Below are positions 48,367 to 55,497 of a DNA stretch of 64,000 bases, one piece after another. The notes beneath the pieces were generated by a model, which had not been told where the DNA came from, did not search any database, and saw only the letters and a program-made list of their open reading frames with translations. Made by a program: the position numbers and the translations under genes. Position 1 is the first letter of the stretch. Every line of letters starts with the position of its first letter. The stretch spans positions 3,109,922 to 3,173,921 of the forward strand of contig NZ_CP048289.1 in the NCBI RefSeq assembly GCF_014084105.1, read 5' to 3'. This DNA comes from Streptacidiphilus sp. P02-A3a. Lineage in GTDB: Bacteria > Actinomycetota > Actinomycetes > Streptomycetales > Streptomycetaceae.

Positions 48367-48801
48367 TCAGCCCAGCGCGATCTGGTACGCCTTGTCCTCG
48401 GCCCGCTCCCGCAACCGCCACCCCTCCGGGGTGCGCAGCAGCGTGTCCCGGTACCAGAGCCCGCACACCAGCAGCCGGGGCTGCCGGTCCGCGCCGGTCG
48501 GCGGCAGCGCCATCGGGTTGTGGCACATGGTCCGGGCCGTGGCCCGGTCGCCGTCCAGGGTGATCGCGCAGTTGGCCACCAGGTGCTGGGTCGCGGTGAA
48601 CAGCGGCAGCGCCGAGTCCAGGAAGGCGACGATCGCCTCCACCGGGCCGCTCGGCCCGCCGAAGGCGGTGTAGTCCACCACCGCGTCCTCGGTGAACAAC
48701 CCCCGGAACAGCGGCCAGTCACGGGTGTCCACCGCGTGCGCGTAGCGGACCAGGAGGTCCTGGATCTCCATCCGGTCCGACATCTCCCGCAGCGTCAGCA
48801 T
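48367..48801 (-). CDS. SnoaL-like/NTF2-fold protein
   Basis: A 144-aa protein with the bile-acid 7-alpha-dehydratase/SnoaL-like start MEIQDLLVRYAHAVDTRDWPLFRGLFTEDA, followed by VDYTAFGGPSGPVEAIVAFL and the sheet HLVANCAITLDGDRATARTM and LLVCGLWYRDTLLRTPEGWRL. These usually act as small dehydratases, isomerases or ring hydroxylase helpers. No pathway genes are adjacent. ATG 48801 is preferred; ATG eight codons later (MSDRMEIQD) is possible. Confidence 0.85.
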   Translation of the reverse strand: MLTLREMSDRMEIQDLLVRYAHAVDTRDWPLFRGLFTEDAVVDYTAFGGPSGPVEAIVAFLDSALPLFTATQHLVANCAITLDGDRATARTMCHNPMALPPTGADRQPRLLVCGLWYRDTLLRTPEGWRLRERAEDKAYQIALG

Positions 48802-49147
48802 CGGGTCAGTGTGGGCGGCCCGGCCGGAGAAGTGAAGCACCGTGCGCGGGTCGGCAGTGCCCGGAACGGAGCGGTGCCCGGAACGGCGCGGTGCCCGGAA
48901 CGGCGTAGCACGGCGGGCGGGGGCGCCGGGCCGCGCATAGCTTCGGAAGTGCTCCAGCCCGCCGCGCGATCCGCCGTGCCCGGGCACCCCGCACGAGAGG
49001 GCACCGCCCTCACCTGCAGGACCGGCTCCGACGGCCGCAACCGCTGGACCGCCTCCTGACGCCGGTCGGGACGCCCGGGTTTTCTGGGGGGCGGGTGGGG
49101 CAGGAGAGCCGAAGGAACTGGGGTCAGAACCGAGGAAGCGAGCCGAC
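48802..49147. other. Divergent intergenic region upstream of glutamate decarboxylase
   Basis: This 346-bp gap holds the tandem repeat at 48857-48907, a -10-like TAGCTT near 48938 and no supported gene. Confidence 0.5.
48857..48907. repeat. Three tandem 17-bp units
   Basis: GTGCCCGGAACGGAGCG, GTGCCCGGAACGGCGCG and GTGCCCGGAACGGCGTA follow each other without spacers (starts 48857, 48874, 48891). Each contains GGAAC, and the array ends about 240 bp before the decarboxylase start. Confidence 0.9.
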
Positions 49148-50557
49148 ATGTCGTTGCACACCGGGCAGCAGGACGCCGACGGGGCCGGCATGCTGTCGGT
49201 CAATCCGTTCCTGGGCGAGGCCAACCCGATCCCCGGCCTCGACCTGGCGCCGCCCAAGCACCGACTGCCGGACGGGCCGATGCTGCCCGCCGCCGCCTAC
49301 CAGCTCATCCACGACGAGCTGATGCTCGACGGCAACGCCCGGCTGAACCTGGCCACCTTCGTCACCACCTGGATGGAACCGCAGGCCGGGACGCTGATGG
49401 CGGAGTGCCTCGACAAGAACATGATCGACAAGGACGAGTACCCGCAGACCGCCGAGCTGGAGCGCCGCTGCGTGGCCATCCTCGCCGACCTGTGGAACGC
49501 CCCGGACCCGGACAACACCGTGGGCTGCTCCACCACCGGCTCCAGCGAGGCCTGCATGCTGGCCGGGCTGGCGCTCAAGCGCCGGTGGATGCAGCGCAAC
49601 CGCGAGCGCTACGCGGCGGGCGCCCGGCCGAACCTGGTCATGGGCATCAACGTGCAGGTCTGCTGGGAGAAGTTCTGCAACTTCTGGGAGGTCGAAGCGC
49701 GGATGGTGCCGATGGACGGCGAGCGCTTCCACCTCGACCCGGCCGCGGCCGCCGCGCTCTGCGACGAGAACACCATCGGCGTGGTGGCGATCCTCGGCTC
49801 CACCTTCGACGGCTCCTACGAGCCGGTCTGGGACGTCTGCGCGGAGCTGGACGCGCTCCAGGACCGCTCCGGCCTGGACATCCCGGTGCACGTGGACGGC
49901 GCCTCCGGGGCGATGGTCGCGCCGTTCCTCGATCCGGAGCTGGTCTGGGACTTCCGCCAGCCCCGGGTGGCCTCGATCAACACCTCGGGCCACAAGTACG
50001 GCCTGGTCTACCCGGGGGTGGGCTGGGCGCTGTGGCGCGACCGCGAGGCGCTGCCGGAGGAGCTGGTGTTCCGGGTCAACTACCTCGGCGGCGACATGCC
50101 GACCTTCGCGCTGAACTTCTCCCGGCCCGGGGCCGAAGTGGTCGCGCAGTACTACAACTTCCTGAGGCTTGGCCGGGACGGCTACCGCGCGGTGCAGCAG
50201 GCCAGTCGCGACGTCGCGGTCTCACTGTCCGCGCGGATCGGCGCGCTGCGCCAGTTCCGGCTGCTCAGCAAGGGCGACGAACTCCCGGTCTTCGCGTTCA
50301 CCACCACCGAGGGGGTCTCCGCGTTCAACGTGTTCGACGTCTCCCGGCGGCTGCGGGAGCGCGGCTGGCTGGTCCCGGCGTACACCTTCCCGGAGCACCG
50401 GACGGACCTGGCGGCGCTGCGCATCGTCTGCCGCAACGGCTTCTCCAGCGACCTGGCGGACCTGCTGATGGACGACCTGGAGCGGCTGCTGCCGGAGCTG
50501 GAGGCGCAGCCGGGGCCGCTGCACCGGTCGGAGCTGTCGACCGCCTTCCACCACTGA
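49148..50557 (+). CDS. gadB: Glutamate decarboxylase
   Basis: A 469-aa PLP enzyme that converts glutamate to GABA and consumes a proton. It has the Gad start HRLPDGPMLPAAAYQLIHDELMLDGNARLNLATF, GCSTTGSSEACMLAGLALKRRW, NVQVCWEKFCNFWEVE and HVDGASGAMVAPF. The PLP-binding Lys283 is in SGHKYGLVYPGVGW. Length matches GadA/GadB. No glutamate/GABA antiporter gene is adjacent, so a role in acid resistance or in a GABA shunt is inferred only. ATG 49148 is preceded by GAGGAAGCG. Confidence 0.95.
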   Translation: MSLHTGQQDADGAGMLSVNPFLGEANPIPGLDLAPPKHRLPDGPMLPAAAYQLIHDELMLDGNARLNLATFVTTWMEPQAGTLMAECLDKNMIDKDEYPQTAELERRCVAILADLWNAPDPDNTVGCSTTGSSEACMLAGLALKRRWMQRNRERYAAGARPNLVMGINVQVCWEKFCNFWEVEARMVPMDGERFHLDPAAAAALCDENTIGVVAILGSTFDGSYEPVWDVCAELDALQDRSGLDIPVHVDGASGAMVAPFLDPELVWDFRQPRVASINTSGHKYGLVYPGVGWALWRDREALPEELVFRVNYLGGDMPTFALNFSRPGAEVVAQYYNFLRLGRDGYRAVQQASRDVAVSLSARIGALRQFRLLSKGDELPVFAFTTTEGVSAFNVFDVSRRLRERGWLVPAYTFPEHRTDLAALRIVCRNGFSSDLADLLMDDLERLLPELEAQPGPLHRSELSTAFHH

Positions 50558-50585
50558 GCGCCACCGCGCGCCCCGGGGGCGGCGG

Positions 50586-51239
50586 TCAGCGGCGTCCGGC
50601 CGCCAGCGCGGCGCCGATGGCCACCGCCAGCCGGTCCAGGTAGTCGCGGGAGACCGGCCCCCGGGCCACCGCGAGCCGCCAGTAGAGCGGTCCGGCGATG
50701 AGGTCCAGCGCCAGCTCGGGGTCGGTGTCGACGGGCAGCTCGCCGCGCTCCACCGCCTTGCGGACCAGCGCGGCGCTGCTGTCGCGCTGGGCCTCGCGCA
50801 GCGCGGTCGCCAGCGTCTCGGCGATCTCCGGGTTGCGCGCGGCCTCGGCCAGCAGGTCCGGGACGATCTGCGCGGCCAGCGGGTGCCGCAGCACCCGGGC
50901 GACGACGTGCACGAACATCCGCAGGTCGTCCTGGAGCGAGCCGGTGTCGGGCAGCACCAGGCCCAGCGAGGCGACCTCGGAGACCACCTCGATGACCATC
51001 GGCAGCTTGGACCGCCAGCGGCGGTAGACGGCGGTCTTGCCCACCCCGGCGCGGCGCGCCACGGCCTCGATCGACAGTCGGCCGTAGCCGGTGGCGGCCA
51101 GTTCCTCGAACACGGCGAGGCGGATGGCCTCGGTCACATCGTCACGCAGCACGGCGGCGCCGGCGGGTGCCCGTTTGGTCGCGGAGGAGTCCTGCGTCGC
51201 CGTCGGTGGCTCCGTTCGCATGGGTTTCCCTGTCAGCAT
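50586..51239 (-). CDS. TetR/AcrR-family regulator
   Basis: A 217-aa regulator. The helix-turn-helix region is AIRLAVFEELAATGYGRLSI-EAVARRAGVGKTAVYRRWRSK, followed by a TetR_C-type domain. ATG 51239 is preferred because TACACT (minus, 51251-51246) ends 6 bp before it, giving a leaderless transcript. ATG 51221 with the site AGGGAAA is the alternative. It diverges from the Wzm/Wzt transporter genes, its likely targets. Confidence 0.9.
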   Translation of the reverse strand: MLTGKPMRTEPPTATQDSSATKRAPAGAAVLRDDVTEAIRLAVFEELAATGYGRLSIEAVARRAGVGKTAVYRRWRSKLPMVIEVVSEVASLGLVLPDTGSLQDDLRMFVHVVARVLRHPLAAQIVPDLLAEAARNPEIAETLATALREAQRDSSAALVRKAVERGELPVDTDPELALDLIAGPLYWRLAVARGPVSRDYLDRLAVAIGAALAAGRR

Positions 51240-51258
51240 ATCGTCAGTGTAGCGTCAG
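51232..51258. promoter_or_regulatory. Three GTCAG half-sites at 11-bp period over the tetR start
   Basis: GTCAG occurs at 51232, 51243 and 51254, so all three face the same side of the helix. They cover the regulator's -10 and first codons, as expected for an autoregulatory site, although TetR operators are normally palindromic. Confidence 0.45.
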
Positions 51259-51290
51259 GACGGAACGGTTGCGTTGCGTCGTCGTACCCT

Positions 51291-51320
51291 TTAACGTCTT
51301 CTCACGACGAGACGATAGCG
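51291..51320 (+). promoter_or_regulatory. Candidate promoter of the Wzm/Wzt operon
   Basis: TTAACG (51291-51296) and TAGCGT (51315-51320) lie 18 bp apart, 40 bp before GTG 51360. Confidence 0.4.
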
Positions 51321-51359
51321 TTCCGTTGTGTCGGTCGGGGGCGGAGGCTTGGGAGTAGC

Positions 51360-52280
51360 GTGTCCACGGTATTCGAACAACGGGTGGCCGGTGTCGCCGG
51401 TGCTGACCCTGACGCGGGGCTGACCCCCGCCCAGTTGGCGGCGAAGCACGGGCTGTCCGTGAGCGGTAAGCGGCCGTCCCTGCTGAAGTACACGAAACAG
51501 CTGTGGTCGCGGCGGCAGTTCATTACCTCGTTCGCCACCGCGCGGTTGATCGCCATGTACACGGCCGCGAAGCTCGGCCAGGTCTGGCAGGTGATGACGC
51601 CGCTGCTGAACGCGGGCGTGTACTACCTGGTCTTCGGCATCCTGCTGGGGCAGAACCGGGGCATCCCGGACTTCATCGCGTACCTGTGCTGCGGTGTGTT
51701 CGTCTTCCAGTTCACCCAGTCGGCGATCCTCTCCGGCACCCGTTCGATCACCGACAACCTCGGGCTGATCCGGGCGCTGCACTTCCCGAGGGCCTGCCTG
51801 CCGATCGCCTTCACCGTGATCCAGCTCCAGCAGCTGATCTTCTCGATGGGCGTGCTCGGGGTGATCATGCTGCTCAGCGGGCAGCCGCTGACCCTGCACT
51901 GGCTGCTGGTCGTGCCGATCCTGCTGCTCCAGTCGGTGTTCAACACCGGCCTGGCGATGATCATGGCCCGGATCGGCGCCAAGACCACGGACATGGCGCA
52001 GCTGATGCCGTTCGTGATCCGCACCTGGATGTACCTGTCCGGCGTGTTCTGGGCGGTCAGCACGTTCACCGCGCACGCCCCGCACTGGGCCGCGGTGATG
52101 CTGAACATGAACCCGGCGCTGATCTTCAACGACGAGATGCGCTACGCGCTGATGACCACTGTTCCGGAGAGCATCCTGCCCGCGCACGTCTGGCTGATCA
52201 CCCTGGCCTGGGCGCTGCTCTTCGGCTTGGGTGGGTATGTGTTCTTCTGGCAGTCGGAAGAGGAGTACGGCCGTGGATGA
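51360..52280 (+). CDS. ABC-2 polysaccharide/teichoic acid export permease (Wzm/TagG-like)
   Basis: A 306-aa membrane protein. After a soluble N-terminus of about 45 residues there are six helices. RLIAMYTAAKLGQVWQVMTPLLNAGVYYLVFGILLG at the first helix and FIAYLCCGVFVFQFTQSAILSG, then NLGLIRALHFPRACLPIAF, are the hallmark ABC-2 sequence of O-antigen and wall-teichoic-acid exporters. The start is GTG 51360 with GGGAG upstream. The stop overlaps the ATPase gene by 8 bp. Confidence 0.92.
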   Translation: MSTVFEQRVAGVAGADPDAGLTPAQLAAKHGLSVSGKRPSLLKYTKQLWSRRQFITSFATARLIAMYTAAKLGQVWQVMTPLLNAGVYYLVFGILLGQNRGIPDFIAYLCCGVFVFQFTQSAILSGTRSITDNLGLIRALHFPRACLPIAFTVIQLQQLIFSMGVLGVIMLLSGQPLTLHWLLVVPILLLQSVFNTGLAMIMARIGAKTTDMAQLMPFVIRTWMYLSGVFWAVSTFTAHAPHWAAVMLNMNPALIFNDEMRYALMTTVPESILPAHVWLITLAWALLFGLGGYVFFWQSEEEYGRG

Positions 52281-53196
52281 CGTGACACTGGACTCGGGGC
52301 AGTCCGGCCCGGACGGCGAGGTGCTGACCGGCCCCGACGGCGAGGTGCTGGTCGCGCTCACCCCCGAGCAGATCGAGCGGCGCCGGATGCTGGAGGCGGA
52401 GCGCGCCGAGCGCGCGGCCAGGCAGGCCCAGTTCGGCAAGATCCCGACGGTGATCGTGGACGACATCCACATCGTCTACAAGATCTACGGCGCCGGTGTC
52501 GGCAAGGGCTCGGCGACCTCCGCGCTGTCGCGGATCGTCAGCCGCCGCACCTCCCCGGCGCTGACCGAGGTGCACGCGGTCAAGGGGATCAGCTTCACCG
52601 CCTACAAGGGCGAGGCGATCGGCCTGATCGGCTCCAACGGCTCGGGCAAGTCGACCACCCTGTCGGCGGTCGCCGGGCTGCTGCCGGTCGAGTCCGGCGC
52701 GATCTACACCGACGGCCAGCCCTCGCTGCTCGGCGTGAACGCGGCCATGATGAACGACCTCACCGGCGAGCGGAACGTGGTCCTCGGCTGCCTGGCCATG
52801 GGCATGTCCAGGGCCGAGGTGAAGCAGCGCTACCAGGACATCGTGGACTTCTCCGGTATCCAGGAGCGCGGCGACTTCGTGTCGCTGCCGATGCGGACGT
52901 ACTCCTCCGGTATGGCCGCCCGGCTCCGGTTCTCCATCGCCGCCGCGAAGACCCACGACGTGCTGCTGATCGACGAGGCGCTGGCGACCGGTGACACGGC
53001 CTTCCAGAAGCGCAGCGAGGACCGGATCCGGGAGCTGCGCAAGGACGCCGGAACGGTGTTCCTGGTCTCCCACAACAACAAGTCGATCCGCGACACCTGC
53101 GACCGGACGATCTGGCTGGAGGCCGGGGTGATCCGCGCGGACGGTCCCACCGAGGACGTCGTCGCCGAGTACGAGGACTACATGAAGTCTCGTTAG
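52273..53196 (+). CDS. Polysaccharide/teichoic acid exporter ATPase (Wzt/TagH-like)
   Basis: A 307-aa ATPase. A 60-residue acidic N-terminal extension holds a tandem GPDGEVL and a charged coiled coil (EQIERRRMLEAERAERAARQ). The ABC domain has VHAVKGISFTAYKGEAIGLI, Walker A GSNGSGKST, signature YSSGMAARLRFSIAAA, Walker B VLLIDEALATGD and H-loop SHN. The signature and lack of a carbohydrate-binding tail are typical of TagH-type proteins. Substrate genes (glycosyltransferases) are not adjacent, so the exported polymer is unknown. Confidence 0.92.
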   Translation: MDDVTLDSGQSGPDGEVLTGPDGEVLVALTPEQIERRRMLEAERAERAARQAQFGKIPTVIVDDIHIVYKIYGAGVGKGSATSALSRIVSRRTSPALTEVHAVKGISFTAYKGEAIGLIGSNGSGKSTTLSAVAGLLPVESGAIYTDGQPSLLGVNAAMMNDLTGERNVVLGCLAMGMSRAEVKQRYQDIVDFSGIQERGDFVSLPMRTYSSGMAARLRFSIAAAKTHDVLLIDEALATGDTAFQKRSEDRIRELRKDAGTVFLVSHNNKSIRDTCDRTIWLEAGVIRADGPTEDVVAEYEDYMKSR

Positions 53197-53216
53197 GACC
53201 CCGCCGTTCGGCCCCC

Positions 53217-53256
53217 GTGGCCACCGGTGACGCTACGGCAGATCATCGGTGGCCAC
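53217..53256 (+). terminator. Inverted repeat after the exporter operon
   Basis: GTGGCCACCG (53217-53226) and CGGTGGCCAC (53247-53256) pair perfectly around a 20-nt loop, 20 bp after the ATPase stop. Confidence 0.6.
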
Positions 53257-53269
53257 CCCCTGCGGGTGT

Positions 53270-53297
53270 TTGTCACACCGAAGTCCTAAGCTAAGCA
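53270..53297 (+). promoter_or_regulatory. Candidate promoter of the hopanoid operon
   Basis: TTGTCA (53270-53275) and TAAGCA (53292-53297) are 16 bp apart. The start would be about 225 bp before hpnC, leaving a long leader. A second -10-like TAGAAC lies at 53438-53443. The rest of the 333-bp gap holds only the short ORF at 53459. Confidence 0.45.
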
Positions 53298-53458
53298 CAA
53301 GATCCCTCGGATTCCGCTGGTGTACCGAGCGCTCGCTCACGCGTTCGCCCTGGTGGCGGGGCTGATGGGGCGAGGGCGGTGCCGGTGATCGGCGCGGCCC
53401 GGGCGTGTCCGCTGTGGGCAGGTCGTCAAGATCGGTGTAGAACGGGGGGGTGGCGGTC

Positions 53459-53533
53459 ATGACAGTTCGACGGCGCGCAGGATCGGGCTCCTGCTCCACG
53501 CGGGTCCGTACCCTGACGGGTCGGCACCGGTGA
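53459..53533 (+). CDS. Possible 24-aa leader ORF coupled to hpnC
   Basis: ATG 53459 opens a frame of 24 codons rich in Arg (MTVRRRAGSGSCSTRVRTLT, then GRHR) that ends at TGA 53531-53533. This stop overlaps the hpnC GTG (53530) as GTGA, the same coupling used throughout the operon. A purine-rich GGGGGGTGGCGG precedes it. It may be a translated leader that delivers ribosomes to hpnC, or chance. Nothing similar is recalled for other hopanoid loci. Confidence 0.4.
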   Translation: MTVRRRAGSGSCSTRVRTLTGRHR

Positions 53534-54516
53534 GCCTGGAGCAGGGCGCCGTACTCGACAAGGCGGGCGCGGAGAACTTCCCCGTGGCCCCCTTCTTCAT
53601 GCCCGGCTCGATGCGGTCCGGGCTGATGGCCGTGTACGGATTCGCCCGTCTGGTGGACGACGCCGGTGACGGCGACCTGGCCGACCCGGTGGCCACGGCC
53701 GAGCTGCTCGGGGTCCCGGCGCTGACCCCCGCACACACGGTGGACGCCAGTTCGACCGCGGCCGGTTCCCAGGGCTCGGACGCGGCCCGGGCGCCCGACA
53801 CCGCCCAGGTGACCGCCGAGCGGCTGGCACTGCTGGACGGCCTGGAGGCGGACCTCGACCGGGCGTTCGAGACCGCCCTGCGGGCGCCCGGGGCGGAACC
53901 CCCGCGGCACCCGCTGCTGGCCGCGCTGTGCCCGGTGATCGACCGGCACGGGCTCACCCCCGATCCCTTCCGGGCGCTGATCCAGGCCAACCGGGTGGAC
54001 CAGACCACCACCCGCTACGCCACCTTCGACGAGCTGCTCGGCTACTGCGAGCTGTCGGCCAACCCGGTGGGTCTGCTGGTGCTCCAGCTGGCCGGGCTGG
54101 CCACCCCCGAGCGGATCCGCCGCTCCGACGCCGTGTGCAGCGGGCTCCAGGTGGTCGAACACCTGCAGGACGTCGCCGAGGACCGCGCCCGGGACCGGAT
54201 CTACCTCCCGGCCGAGGACATGGCCCGCTTCGGTGTGGCCGAGACCGACCTGGACGCCGCCCACGCCGGGCCCGAGCTGCGGGCACTGGTGGCGTACGAG
54301 GCGCGGCGGACCGGCGCGCTGCTGGACGAGGGCGCGCCGCTGGTCGGCAGCGTCCCCGGGCGGCTGCGGCTGCTGCTGGCCGGGTTCACCGCGGGTGGCC
54401 GGGCGGCGCTGGGCGCTGTGGCCGAAGCCGGAAACGATGTGCTGGCCGGGGCTCCGAAGCCCCGGAAGAGCCGCCTGCTGCGGGAGGCGGCCGTGACGTT
54501 GGTGAGAGGAAGGTGA
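53530..54516 (+). CDS. hpnC: Hydroxysqualene synthase HpnC
   Basis: A 328-aa trans-isoprenyl synthase of the squalene/phytoene synthase fold. With HpnD and HpnE it makes squalene from farnesyl diphosphate; HpnC turns presqualene diphosphate into hydroxysqualene. The opening KAGAENFPVAPFFMPGSMRSGLMAVYGFARLVDDAGD holds the first Asp-rich motif near residue 37, and the second is LQDVAEDRARDRIYLPAEDM. About 40 residues (AELLGVPALTPAHTVDASST-) near position 60 are an Ala/Thr-rich insert not typical of the family. GTG 53530 is used; hpnD overlaps by 4 bp. Confidence 0.93.
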   Translation: MSLEQGAVLDKAGAENFPVAPFFMPGSMRSGLMAVYGFARLVDDAGDGDLADPVATAELLGVPALTPAHTVDASSTAAGSQGSDAARAPDTAQVTAERLALLDGLEADLDRAFETALRAPGAEPPRHPLLAALCPVIDRHGLTPDPFRALIQANRVDQTTTRYATFDELLGYCELSANPVGLLVLQLAGLATPERIRRSDAVCSGLQVVEHLQDVAEDRARDRIYLPAEDMARFGVAETDLDAAHAGPELRALVAYEARRTGALLDEGAPLVGSVPGRLRLLLAGFTAGGRAALGAVAEAGNDVLAGAPKPRKSRLLREAAVTLVRGR

Positions 54517-55412
54517 GTCGGCGAATGGAGGGGGTTTCCCGGGTTTCCCCGCAGGTCAGCGCGGCGTACACATACTGCGAGGCGGTGACCGGCGCCCAGG
54601 CGCGCAACTTCTCGTACGGCATCCGGCTGCTGCCGCTGCCGAAGCGCCGGGCGATGTCGGCGATCTACGCGCTGGCCCGCCGGATCGACGACATCGGCGA
54701 CGGCGACTGGCCGGTCGAACGCAAGGCCGAGCACCTGGCGCGGACCAGGGCGCTGCTGGACGAGATCCGCGAGGGCACGGTCGAGGCCGAGGACACGGAC
54801 CCGGTGAAGATCGCGCTGGCGCACACCGCCGCGCTGTTCCCGATCCCGCTGGACGCCTTCGACGAGCTGATCGACGGCGTCGAGATGGACGTCAAGGGCA
54901 CCGAGTACCAGACCTTCGAACAGCTGCGGGTCTACTGCCGCTGCGTCGCGGGCACCATCGGCCGCCTCTCGCTGGGTGTCTTCGGCTGCACCGACCCGAA
55001 GCGCGGCGCCGAGTACGCCGACACCCTGGGCCTGGGCCTGCAGCTCACCAACATCTTGCGGGACGTCCGCGAGGACGCCGGGAACGGCCGGACCTACCTC
55101 CCGGCCGAGGACCTGGCCCGCTTCGGCTGCGAGGGCTTCGCCGACGGCGGCCTGGGCACCGGTGACTTCCGCGGCCTGATCCTGTTCGAGGCCAGGCGCG
55201 CGCAGGGGTACTTCGACGAGGGGCTGCTGCTGCTGCCGATGCTGGACCGGCGCAGCCGGGCCTGTGTGGCCGCGATGTCGGGGATCTACCGCCGGCTGCT
55301 GGAGCGGATCGCCACCGAGCCCGAGGCGGTGCTGCGCGGCCGGATGTCCCTCCCCGCCTGGGAGAAGGCCTACGTCGCCCTTTCCGGCCTGGCCGGAGGT
55401 CGGGCTTCTTGA
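54513..55412 (+). CDS. hpnD: Presqualene diphosphate synthase HpnD
   Basis: A 299-aa squalene/phytoene synthase-fold enzyme that couples two farnesyl diphosphates to presqualene diphosphate. Motifs are YTYCEAVTGAQARNFSYGIRLLP, the first Asp motif ARRIDDIGDG near residue 51, RVYCRCVAGTIGRLSLGVFG and the second Asp motif LTNILRDVREDAGNGRTYLP. GTG 54513 (GTGA overlap with hpnC) is preferred. ATG 54525 has a better-spaced ribosome site and would remove four residues. Confidence 0.94.
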   Translation: MSRRMEGVSRVSPQVSAAYTYCEAVTGAQARNFSYGIRLLPLPKRRAMSAIYALARRIDDIGDGDWPVERKAEHLARTRALLDEIREGTVEAEDTDPVKIALAHTAALFPIPLDAFDELIDGVEMDVKGTEYQTFEQLRVYCRCVAGTIGRLSLGVFGCTDPKRGAEYADTLGLGLQLTNILRDVREDAGNGRTYLPAEDLARFGCEGFADGGLGTGDFRGLILFEARRAQGYFDEGLLLLPMLDRRSRACVAAMSGIYRRLLERIATEPEAVLRGRMSLPAWEKAYVALSGLAGGRAS

Positions 55413-55497
55413 ACGCGCGGCTTGTCCCGTCGCACCCGTTTGTAGCGGAGGGTAGCTGGGGAACCACAGGGAGCAGTGACTGTTCGGGGAGGGCAGT

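Noticed and set aside
48857-48907. CRISPR array
   Set aside because: The units are directly adjacent without spacers, only three copies, and no cas gene is near.
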